In this document: positions 44,083 to 51,724 of the stretch, in pieces
How the letters are laid out: each line of letters opens with the position of its first letter
How positions within the stretch are numbered: position 1 is the first letter of the stretch
Assembly: GCF_903915725.1 (NCBI RefSeq)
Contig: NZ_CAIWTY010000084.1
Coordinates: 1-64,000 of the forward strand
DNA: 64,000 bases
Reading direction: 5' to 3'
From: an uncultured Rhodopila sp.
GTDB taxonomy: Bacteria; Pseudomonadota; Alphaproteobacteria; Acetobacterales; Acetobacteraceae
Program-made: the position numbers and the translations under genes
Notes under the pieces: generated by a model
Told to the model about the DNA's origin: nothing
Seen by the model: only the letters and a program-made list of their open reading frames with translations
Databases searched by the model: none

Positions 44083-44086
44083 TTGA

Positions 44087-45634
44087 ATGATCGATCGGAC
44101 CCTGCTTCGTTGCGCCGCGTTGGGATCGGCTGCAACCATTCTGACCGGCGTTCTGGCGGGGTCCGCCTCGGCCGCCGACATCACCTCGTTCACGCCGGGC
44201 GACCTGGTGATCAGCACGGTGTCCTGTTCCGTGGGATCAACGACGTGCAACGGCACGTCGGGCGGACTGGACACGGCAGCGCCGATCGTGCTGCAGCAGT
44301 TTCAGTTGGGTGCGAACGGAACGACCGCTACGGCGGCCGGAACGTTGACCCTGCCGCAGACCGCCAGCGGCGCGAATGCGGCGATCTCGGGCGAGTATGG
44401 TTCGGCGTCGGAGGGCATCCTGCAGGACTCGGCGAACGGCCAGTACCTGACGATCATGGGTTACGGCGTGAACGCCAACACGTTCAACACCGCGGCGGGA
44501 TCGGTTTACGGCACCGCCGCTCTTGGACAGACCACCAGCCTGACGGGACAGCCGGTTACAACCGTCCCGCGCGTTGTTGCGCTTATCGGCAGCAACGCCG
44601 GTGTGGACACGACGACGGCTCTGACCGGGGTTTTCAACACGAACAACCCGCGCAGCGCGGCGACTGTGGACGGTTCGTCGTTCTACGTCACCGGCCAGGG
44701 CGTGACCGGCGACGGTACCGGCGGCGTGTTCTACGCGACAAAGGGCGCGACGACGGCAACACCGATCAACGCCAACACGACGACGCCGAGCGGAACACCC
44801 AACGGCACGGCAAACCCACTCGTGGCGACCGAGGCGAGGGTCGCCGAGATCGTCAACACCGGCAGCGGGAATACGCTGTATGTGTCCCGCGACTTTGCCG
44901 CGAAGGGCGGTCCAAACGATACAACGGATATCCGGACGCTCACCAACGCCTCGGGCGGACTGCCCACATCCTCGAGCGGGCTGGCGGCGACGCGACTTAT
45001 CAACGGTGCTGGCAGCAGCGCTGGCGCTAACACGGGATCGATCGACCTGACCGCAGCGCTGGCGAACGGCGTGAACAATGCGCGCATCGGCAGCTTCGTC
45101 TACCTCAGCCCCGAGGAATTCTTCCTCGCCAACGCGACGACGATGTATGTGGCTGATAGCGGCGCGCCAAAGAACGGCAACGTCAACAAGGCGGCGCTCG
45201 GCGAGGGTGGCCTGCAGAAATGGTCCCTCGTCGGCGGCTTTTGGACCCTCGACTATGATTTGGTCAACGGCTTGAACCTGGTGAACAATGCCGCCGCCAA
45301 TTCCGCCACCCCGACCGCCCCCGGCGTCACCGGATTGTTCGGCCTGACCGGCGAGGTCGTCGGCGGCCAGGTGGAACTGTTTGCCACGAGCTATGGGCTG
45401 AACGAACTGTCGTCGAGCTATCTGTACGAAATTACCGACACGCTGGCGAATACGACGATCTCCCAGGCGAGCGGCGAGAGCTTCACCACGCTGTACAGCG
45501 CGGCGGCGGGGACTTCGATCCGCGGCGTGGCTTTCGCCCCAGTGCCTGAGCCGGCTTCGATCGGCATCTTCAGCATGGCAATGGCGGCGCTCGGACTGGC
45601 GCGCAAGCGGCGTCGGGCCATAGCGGCTGCCTGA
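44087..45634 (+). CDS. PEP-CTERM sorting-domain surface protein
   Basis: A 515-residue exported protein rich in Thr, Asn, Gly and Ala. A signal peptide (MIDRTLLRCAALGSAATILT, ending near ASAAD) leads a long beta-rich body with few charged residues. The C-terminal sorting signal has VPEPASIGIFSMAMAALGLA followed by RKRRRAIAAA: the PEP motif, a hydrophobic helix and a basic end that an exosortase would cut. The exosortase gene is not in this window. Ligand or function is unknown; such proteins are often surface or biofilm components. Confidence 0.85.
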   Translation: MIDRTLLRCAALGSAATILTGVLAGSASAADITSFTPGDLVISTVSCSVGSTTCNGTSGGLDTAAPIVLQQFQLGANGTTATAAGTLTLPQTASGANAAISGEYGSASEGILQDSANGQYLTIMGYGVNANTFNTAAGSVYGTAALGQTTSLTGQPVTTVPRVVALIGSNAGVDTTTALTGVFNTNNPRSAATVDGSSFYVTGQGVTGDGTGGVFYATKGATTATPINANTTTPSGTPNGTANPLVATEARVAEIVNTGSGNTLYVSRDFAAKGGPNDTTDIRTLTNASGGLPTSSSGLAATRLINGAGSSAGANTGSIDLTAALANGVNNARIGSFVYLSPEEFFLANATTMYVADSGAPKNGNVNKAALGEGGLQKWSLVGGFWTLDYDLVNGLNLVNNAAANSATPTAPGVTGLFGLTGEVVGGQVELFATSYGLNELSSSYLYEITDTLANTTISQASGESFTTLYSAAAGTSIRGVAFAPVPEPASIGIFSMAMAALGLARKRRRAIAAA

Positions 45635-45694
45635 GGCCGCCCTGCAACCGTCACTACCCGGCTCGTCCGGGCGTGGCGGGACGATCTCAGATCC

Positions 45695-46477
45695 TCACAC
45701 CACCGGGCTCGCCCCGCCATCCATGTTGATCGCCGAACCGGTGGTGAACCCGGCATGGTCGCTGCACAGGAAGCACGCCATCGCGGCGAACTCCTCCGCC
45801 TTGCCGATACGGCCGAGCGGCACGTTGGCGGCCAGCTTCCTGCGAAATTCATCATAGGAGACGTTGCTGCCTTCGTTCCGGTGGCGGCGGACGTGCTGGT
45901 CAGAATCGATCAGCCCGACCAGCATGCCGTTGACCAGGATGCCGTGCGGCGCGCCCTCATTGGCCAGCACTTTCATCAATGCCATCCCGGCGGCGCGCGA
46001 CACCGCCGTCGGCGCGCCGTTCGCCCGCGGCGCCTTCGCCCCGGTGTTGAGCACGAAGATGATCCGGCCCCATTGCCGCTCCTGCATCCCCGGCCAGACC
46101 AGGCGGCTGAAACGGATGGCGGCGAACAGCTTGAGGTCCAGGTCCTCCTGCCAGATCGCGTCGGTGATCTGTCCGGACGGCATCGCCCGCGACACGCCGG
46201 CGTTGTTGACCAGGATGTCCACCCGGCCGAACGCCGCGATCACCGCCTCGAATGTCTGCGCGATGTCATCCGCATTCGACACGTCGCACTGGAACGTCTC
46301 GACCCTGCCGGAGGCGCCTTCGGATGCTATCGTGCGCGCGTCGCCCAGAGCCTCGGCACCGCGGGCGAGAATCGCGACATTGGCGCCGGAGGCGGCGAAC
46401 TCCCGGGCCATCGCCAGACCCAGGCCCTTGCTGGCGCCGGTGATGATTGCGGTGCGGCCGTCGAGGCGGACATCCAT
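45695..46477 (-). CDS. SDR family NAD(P)-dependent oxidoreductase
   Basis: A 260-residue classical short-chain dehydrogenase. The cofactor motif is TGASKGLGLAMA (about 14-25), with NNAGVSRAM for structural stability. The usual catalytic YxxxK is not clear: the region around residue 155 reads APRANGAPTAVSRAAGMALM, with Val-Ser in place of Tyr, so activity may be changed. The closing GSAINMDGG is typical. The substrate cannot be predicted. Confidence 0.8.
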   Translation of the reverse strand: MDVRLDGRTAIITGASKGLGLAMAREFAASGANVAILARGAEALGDARTIASEGASGRVETFQCDVSNADDIAQTFEAVIAAFGRVDILVNNAGVSRAMPSGQITDAIWQEDLDLKLFAAIRFSRLVWPGMQERQWGRIIFVLNTGAKAPRANGAPTAVSRAAGMALMKVLANEGAPHGILVNGMLVGLIDSDQHVRRHRNEGSNVSYDEFRRKLAANVPLGRIGKAEEFAAMACFLCSDHAGFTTGSAINMDGGASPVV

Positions 46478-46552
46478 CAGTATTCTCCCCGTTTGATCGA
46501 CACCAGCTTGCGAAAATCCGGCCGCCGCCGCAACGCTTTGGCGGGCGCAGGT

Positions 46553-46746
46553 CCATAGGCGTTAAAATAGTGCTGCAGCGGCTGCATTTGTCCCCCGTCA
46601 TGGTGCGCGGAGCATGCGCCGGCGAAGGCCGGGGGCGCACGATCCACGCCTTGCGGTGCATGACCCGGCCAAAGGCGTGGATCCCGACCTTCGTCTGCAT
46701 CACGAGGGGAAGCGGCGCCCGAGGGGTGTTATTTTAACGCCGATGG
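46553..46746. repeat. MITE-like dispersed repeat, copy near 46.6 kb
   Basis: A 194-bp element bounded by 17-bp terminal inverted repeats with one mismatch (left CCATAGGCGTTAAAATA, right TATTTTAACGCCGATGG). The interior has GTCATGGTGCGCGGAG, hairpins and paired ATCCACGCCTT/AAGGCGTGGAT. Closely related sequence occurs at 57368-57547 in the opposite orientation. No coding capacity. Confidence 0.75.
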
Positions 46747-46905
46747 GGCGCCGGCTCGGCGGTCAACGGCGTTGCAACGTCCATCGATGCATCTCCGTTC
46801 GTACGACCGCACTGTGCGGAAACCGGGCGCCAACCGCAACGCGTTGCTGCCTCTTCGGGGGCGATGGGCTAAGCCGGGATGGAAATCCCGGAGCGCCGCC
46901 GTTTC

Positions 46906-48156
46906 ATGACCCTGTTTGAACTTGTTTCCGTCCTGTTGCTGCTGGCCTCGGTACTCGGGATCATCAACCGGCGGTATCTTCATTTGCCCCGCACCATCGG
47001 GCTGATGGCCGGATCGCTGGTGCTGTCAGTGATCCTCATCCTCGTCGACCGCTCGGTGGATTTCATCGATCTGCAGCAGGACTGGGCCACGCTGGTGACC
47101 AAGAGCGACCTGCCGCATGTGTTTCTGGATGGGCTGCTGGCGTTCATGCTGTTCGCCGGCACGCTGCATGTCGATATGGCGGCGCTTCGCTCACAGAAAT
47201 GGACCGTCCTGGTGCTGTCTACCGTCGGCGTCGTAATGGCGACGGCCATCTACGGCTTCGGCATTTGGTTCGTCTTCGGCGGCGCCGTGCCGCTGCCCTG
47301 GTGCCTGGCCCTGGGGGCGCTGCTGGCGCCAACCGACCCCATCGCCGTCGGCGGCTTATTGCGAGAGGCCGGGTTGCCGGCCGGCCCGATGGCGCTGGTC
47401 AACGGCGAAAGCCTGTTCAACGACGGCGTCGCCGTCGTGGTGTTCGGCGCGGCTGTCGCCTACGCCAACGGCCACGCCGCGAGTGCCAGTGAACTCGAGC
47501 TGGATTTCCTGATCGAGGCCGGCGGCGGAATTCTCGTCGGCCTGGCGACCGGCTGGCTGTCCTATCGGGCGGTGCGGCTGGTCGATGACGTGGCGCTGGA
47601 GCTGACCGTGACCCTGGCGCTGGTCACATGCACCTACAGCCTCGCGCAGGCACTGCATGTGTCCGGCCCGTTGGCCGTCGTCGTCGCCGGCCTGATCACC
47701 AGCGATCGGTCTACCCGCTTCGGCATGTCGGAGGTGTCGCGGCGGGAGGTCATCGCCTTCTGGGATCTGGTGGATGAATTGCTGAACGCCATGCTGTTCC
47801 TGCTGCTCGGCTTCGCCCTGTTGTCGGTCAAGATCAGCGTACCGCTGCTGGAGGCGGCTGCGGGCGGCATCGCGCTGGCGGTGGTGACGCGGCTGATCAG
47901 CGTGGCGGTGCCGACGACGCTGCTGCATTTCCGCAGTTCGCCGAAATTCAAAAGCATCGCCGTGCTGACCTGGGGCGGCCTGCGCGGCGGGATCTCCGTC
48001 GCGTTGGCGCTGACCCTTCAGCCGTCACCCTACCGCGGCGATCTGCTCGCGGTGTGCTACGCGGTGGTGGTGTTCACTATCCTGGTGCAGGGGCTGACCA
48101 TGCCGGCGCTGGTGCGATGGCTTTACCGGCCGAAGGTCACAGCAATCCCGCGATGA
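46906..48156 (+). CDS. CPA1-family Na+/H+ antiporter
   Basis: A 416-residue membrane protein with about 12 transmembrane helices that exchanges Na+ (or K+) for protons. Key motifs are the ion-binding ALLAPTDPIAVGGLLREAGL and NGESLFNDGVAVVVF (acidic residues in the core helices), and the later TWGGLRGGISVALALTL. An ATG at 46879 would add 9 residues (MEIPERRRF); ATG 46906 places the first helix immediately after the start and has a GGAG 13 bases upstream. Its last 20 bases overlap the convergent CopD gene. Confidence 0.88.
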   Translation: MTLFELVSVLLLLASVLGIINRRYLHLPRTIGLMAGSLVLSVILILVDRSVDFIDLQQDWATLVTKSDLPHVFLDGLLAFMLFAGTLHVDMAALRSQKWTVLVLSTVGVVMATAIYGFGIWFVFGGAVPLPWCLALGALLAPTDPIAVGGLLREAGLPAGPMALVNGESLFNDGVAVVVFGAAVAYANGHAASASELELDFLIEAGGGILVGLATGWLSYRAVRLVDDVALELTVTLALVTCTYSLAQALHVSGPLAVVVAGLITSDRSTRFGMSEVSRREVIAFWDLVDELLNAMLFLLLGFALLSVKISVPLLEAAAGGIALAVVTRLISVAVPTTLLHFRSSPKFKSIAVLTWGGLRGGISVALALTLQPSPYRGDLLAVCYAVVVFTILVQGLTMPALVRWLYRPKVTAIPR

Positions 48157-48580
48157 TCACGGTGACCAGGCCGAGCACCAGGTTGATGGCGATCAGGGTG
48201 CGCATCGTGGACATGCTGGCCGCCATCCGGGTGCGGTCGGTCGTGCGGCGGAATTTCCGGTAGGGCCCGAAGACGATGGCCAGGAACACCGCCGCCATCA
48301 GAAGCCCGAGCGCCAGCATCGCATGTATCGGCCAGGGCACGTGCGCCAGGCCGCCAAGCATGTACAGCAGAGCAAAGCCGGTGATCAGGATCAGCGGCAT
48401 GGCATGCCAGATCACCAGGAAGAACCGCCGGTGCACCCTTGTCTGCAACAGCATGCGCTGCGGCGGCTCGATCGCGACCAGGCTCGGGCGCAGCACCACG
48501 AACGCGAAGAACAGGCCGCCCACCCACAGCACCGCGCAGAGCAGGTGCAGCGCCTTGAGGCCAGCGTAGAGCATCGTCAT
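48137..48580 (-). CDS. CopD-family membrane protein
   Basis: A 147-residue protein with four transmembrane helices, beginning MTMLYAGLKALHLLCAVLWV, where His12 and the AVLWVGGLFF segment are typical of CopD domains. VHRRFFLVIWHAMPLILITG carries another conserved histidine. The family is implicated in copper or heme-type handling; the precise role is unclear. Its start overlaps the ParA-like gene by 4 bases. Confidence 0.8.
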   Translation of the reverse strand: MTMLYAGLKALHLLCAVLWVGGLFFAFVVLRPSLVAIEPPQRMLLQTRVHRRFFLVIWHAMPLILITGFALLYMLGGLAHVPWPIHAMLALGLLMAAVFLAIVFGPYRKFRRTTDRTRMAASMSTMRTLIAINLVLGLVTVIIAGLL

Positions 48581-49197
48581 CCAATCATCTCCAGCAACTC
48601 GGACAGCAGGGCGCGTAGCTCATTTGCGGCGATTGATCGAGGGGCCGTCTCGGTGACGCCGAGACCGGCCGCGAAGGAGGTGGCGAAGCCGGTGCGGTTG
48701 CCGATGGTGGCCAGCAGCAGCGGGCGGCCGGAGGCCTTGATCTGCGCCGGCATGGACTCGCGCAGCTTGCCGGTGGACGGCATGCGGTTGAGCACGATCG
48801 CCGCCCGGCGCTTTTCCGCTTCCGCCAGCTTCAGGGTGCCCTCCGCCGCCCAGATGTCGGGGGCGCTGGGCTGCACCGGGATCAGCACGAAATTGGCGCC
48901 GCGGATCGCCAGCCGCGCGTCGGTGTCGATCTGCGGCGGGCTGTCGATCACCACCACGTCGTGCGCACTCTTGAGGCGATCCAGTTCACCGGCCACGCGC
49001 CAGCCGGAGACCTCGGAAAAGGTCAGCTTCGCGGCGGCATCCGGGCGCAACTGATACCAGCGGGCCAGGCTGTGCTGCGGGTCGATGTCCAGCAGCGCCA
49101 CCCGGCGGGTGACCGCCAGGGCCGCGCCGAGGTTGGCGGCGAGCGTGGTTTTGCCCGTCCCGCCTTTTTGCTGGGCGACTGTAATGACGACCGTCAT
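48577..49197 (-). CDS. ParA/MinD-family ATPase
   Basis: A 206-residue deviant-Walker ATPase. KGGTGKTTLAANLGAALA (about 11-28) carries the signature Lys of the family, LLDIDPQHSLARWY is switch I/A', and VVIDSPPQIDTDAR is Walker B. No ParB gene or DNA-binding extension is adjacent, so it is not a plasmid partition pair. It may position a membrane or cytosolic cargo. ATG 49197 starts directly at MTVVITVAQQKGG. It is co-transcribed with CopD. Confidence 0.88.
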   Translation of the reverse strand: MTVVITVAQQKGGTGKTTLAANLGAALAVTRRVALLDIDPQHSLARWYQLRPDAAAKLTFSEVSGWRVAGELDRLKSAHDVVVIDSPPQIDTDARLAIRGANFVLIPVQPSAPDIWAAEGTLKLAEAEKRRAAIVLNRMPSTGKLRESMPAQIKASGRPLLLATIGNRTGFATSFAAGLGVTETAPRSIAANELRALLSELLEMIG

Positions 49198-49342
49198 GGC
49201 CCGCGACTCCGTGTCAATGATGCACAACTGGATCAGAAATGGTGATTCTGCGCCAGGACCTATCTGAACTGGCTTTGCGCCGGGCTTGGGCCTATGATGG
49301 GTTATGCCCGCCGCGAATGGCGGCCATGAGGAAACTAAGATA

Positions 49343-49783
49343 ATGCAAGCCAACCATCCCCACGGAGAGAACGGCTACCGGCTCGACGCTCCGCAATGTG
49401 CGCAGGATTGGCAGGCGTATCACGGTATCCGCCGCAAGGTGTTCCATTTGCCTCGTCCGGAAGAGGATACCAGCCCGGACGTCCATCCGCTGCTGCTCTG
49501 GCTCGAGGATCAGCCCATCGGCGCGATCCAGGTCGATAATCTGCACAACGCCGCGGCGGCGTTGCGGCTGGTGGCGATTGATCCGGCGCACCAGGGCGGC
49601 GGCCACGGCAGGGCGATGCTGCAACGGGCCGAGGCGTTCGTACGGACGCTGGGGTGCCGCAAGGCGGTGGTTTACTCGACGGTCGAGGCGGCGGGTTTCT
49701 ACGCCCATAACGGCTACGACGAGGAAGACTGGGACGCGGTCTGCATGGGCGGCGTGGTGCAGATGCTGAAGGAACTGGACTGA
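49343..49783 (+). CDS. GNAT-family N-acetyltransferase
   Basis: A 146-residue GNAT enzyme. IRRKVFHLPRPEEDTSPDVH begins the fold, the acetyl-CoA pyrophosphate loop is DPAHQGGGHGRAMLQRAEAF (Q/RxxGxG/A pattern), and FYAHNGYDEEDWD is the C-terminal motif. The ATG at 49343 follows GAGGAAA, better than an ATG at 49304 that would add 13 residues. Substrate unknown. Confidence 0.85.
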   Translation: MQANHPHGENGYRLDAPQCAQDWQAYHGIRRKVFHLPRPEEDTSPDVHPLLLWLEDQPIGAIQVDNLHNAAAALRLVAIDPAHQGGGHGRAMLQRAEAFVRTLGCRKAVVYSTVEAAGFYAHNGYDEEDWDAVCMGGVVQMLKELD

Positions 49784-49804
49784 GATCCTTCCCGCCTGGT
49801 CGCA

Positions 49805-50527
49805 TTACGGCGTGGTGCTGACCGTCCACGTCGCGCTGTCCACCGGCGGCGACTTTTCCAGCCTCGCGACCACCTGATCCAGCACCGCCGGTTCGGCTGA
49901 GCTTGGCGCCAGCACAGCGGCAAGCTCCACCTGCGTTTCCGTCTCCGAAAGCGTTTCGATCTCGACGATCGGGTAGCCCGCCTGCTCCAGCACTTCGTCG
50001 AGGATATCGCGTGCGGCGGACACTTTCCGCTGGTTCGTCACAACATGCACCCGGTATTGCGCCTCCGTCGTCTTTGTATCTATAGGCAAACGATTGATAT
50101 AATTCACGATTGGCCGCAGCAGCGTGTTGCCCGCCACCACGAACACCGACAGCGCAATCGCCTCCTGCAACAAAGCCGCCCCGGCAAACGCCCCTACAGC
50201 GGCGGAGCACCACAGCGTCGCGGCGGTGTTCAGGCCGCGAATCTGCGTGCCCTCCTTCAGGATCACGCCCGCGCCCAGAAATCCAATGCCCGAAACGATA
50301 TAGGAAATGATGCGCGTCGCCCCATCCGCCCCCAGCAGCCGCGTGCCAAGATCGGTGAATGCGGCGGCGCCAACAGCCACCAGCACATTGGTGCGCAACC
50401 CGGCTGAACGCTGCCGCCATTGACGTTCGGCGCCGATCAGCGTGCCGAGGACGAAGGCGGTCGCCAGGCTGGCGAGGGTGCGTGCGAACGCACTGCCGAG
50501 AAACGAATCCAACCAAACCTGCGCCAT
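49805..50527 (-). CDS. MgtC/SapB family membrane protein
   Basis: A 240-residue protein with four or five N-terminal transmembrane helices. The MgtC signature GTLIGAERQWRQRSAGLRTN lies early, and GIGFLGAGVILKEGTQIRGL with TAATLWCSAAVGAFAG follows. The C-terminal part (about 150-240) is a soluble ACT-like regulatory domain. The family includes virulence and Mg2+-limitation factors and regulators of membrane ATPases. No magnesium-responsive leader was identified. Confidence 0.88.
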   Translation of the reverse strand: MAQVWLDSFLGSAFARTLASLATAFVLGTLIGAERQWRQRSAGLRTNVLVAVGAAAFTDLGTRLLGADGATRIISYIVSGIGFLGAGVILKEGTQIRGLNTAATLWCSAAVGAFAGAALLQEAIALSVFVVAGNTLLRPIVNYINRLPIDTKTTEAQYRVHVVTNQRKVSAARDILDEVLEQAGYPIVEIETLSETETQVELAAVLAPSSAEPAVLDQVVARLEKSPPVDSATWTVSTTP

Positions 50528-50724
50528 CGCATCATTCCGAGATGATGCGATGGCGTTAGCTCAAGCCCCTACCGCCCGCAATGGCTCCGGCGGCGGGTCG
50601 CCCGGAATCGGTATCGGTTTCGGCGGTTCTTCGATCGGCGATGGCTCATCCGGGTCGGGCGGCGACGGCGGATCGCCGGGGGGAACCGGCGGATCCGACT
50701 GCGCGCCGAAGCGACCGGGTCCGC

Positions 50725-51390
50725 TCAATGATGATGAGCTTGCAAGGGACGCACAGCTTCCTGTGCGGTGCGGGCGGCCAGTTCGAGCAGGCGGCTGCCG
50801 GATTCGACCGCGTGGTTGATCGTGCTGAGATACAGATCCCGCTGCACTTCCGCGAGTTCGACCACGCTTTTGGCGCGCAGCAGATCCTGCGGCTTGTGGG
50901 CTGCGTTTTCCAGGCTGTGATCAACGATCTCCAGCCAGGCGTGCTGGATCTGCTGCAGGCCCCGGCCCAGCGTCATGTAGCTGGTGAACAGTGCGTGCAC
51001 CCGTTCGGCCGAGCGCTCGGACGCGTCGCGATAGACTTCGAGCGCCCGGGCCGTGGAATTCAGCATATTGTGGCTGCGGCCGAAACTGATATCCGCCACC
51101 CGGCTGCCGACACCCGCCGCGGTGCGGGCGGCCGTCAGGATCGCCTCGCGGCTTTGTTCCGCCACCTTCGATGAGATGGTGGTGGCTGCATCGGCGGTCT
51201 CGGCAACCATGTCGTTGACCGTCTTCACGGCCTCCCTGGCATGGCTGGCGCCGTTGTGGATCGACCAGACAGTTTCATCGGCGGTGTCCCGGGTTGCCTT
51301 GCCGACGGCTTCGACCGAAGCCTGACCGGCACGGCTCACGCTTTCCGCGGCCTTGCGATTGGTCTCGACGGCCTTTGTCGTTTCTGACAT
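50725..51390 (-). CDS. Phasin family protein
   Basis: A 221-residue protein that is almost wholly alpha-helical, rich in Ala and Glu, and without a signal peptide. SVSRAGQASVEAVGKATRDT and LMTLGRGLQQIQHAWLEIVD-like stretches near residue 140 fit the Phasin_2 pattern. Phasins coat polyhydroxyalkanoate granules and control their size. No PHA synthase gene is adjacent. A perfect palindrome, 51411-51424, lies 21 bases upstream of the ATG and may regulate it. The 200 bases after its stop are glycine-codon-rich and appear non-coding. Confidence 0.8.
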   Translation of the reverse strand: MSETTKAVETNRKAAESVSRAGQASVEAVGKATRDTADETVWSIHNGASHAREAVKTVNDMVAETADAATTISSKVAEQSREAILTAARTAAGVGSRVADISFGRSHNMLNSTARALEVYRDASERSAERVHALFTSYMTLGRGLQQIQHAWLEIVDHSLENAAHKPQDLLRAKSVVELAEVQRDLYLSTINHAVESGSRLLELAARTAQEAVRPLQAHHH

Positions 51391-51724
51391 GGTACATGCC
51401 CCATTTATATGTGAGATATCTCACGCACGAAGGTGCTGACCGACTTGCGGCCGAGCACGCAGGCGAAGCAAGAGATAGATTAATCTCCGGTTAGACGCTT
51501 CACCCTCGGCGCGACAGCACTATAGCGCGTCAGAGAGCAGTTGCAGCATCACGGACGCGTTAGGGTATTTCTTTAACCAGACTGCAACCGAGTATCCAAA
51601 TAACCTGTAACCGGCTCGATTTTTATCCCCGGCACCCATTGGCATAACGGCACGTTTCTGGAGCGCAGATTTACTTGCTGCCGCCGTCAAACGGTAACAT
51701 ATCGGCCCCGCCGTCAAGTGCCGT
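51391..51724. other. Intergenic between phasin and glgX
   Basis: A 334-base gap between the phasin start and the end of glgX. It holds the phasin control palindrome near its left end and no gene or strong terminator that I can support. Confidence 0.5.
51411..51424. promoter_or_regulatory. Perfect 14-bp palindrome upstream of the phasin gene
   Basis: GTGAGATATCTCAC is exactly self-complementary and lies 21 bases upstream of the phasin ATG, at the expected transcription start or operator position. A second small palindrome, AGATTAATCT, is at about 51475-51484. A PhaR-type repressor site is one possibility; the sequence does not prove it. Confidence 0.55.

Noticed and set aside
50532-50724. Glycine-rich frame after the phasin gene
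   Set aside because: Low-complexity GSGGG translation, no ribosome-binding site and extension into the phasin antisense; not supported as a gene.
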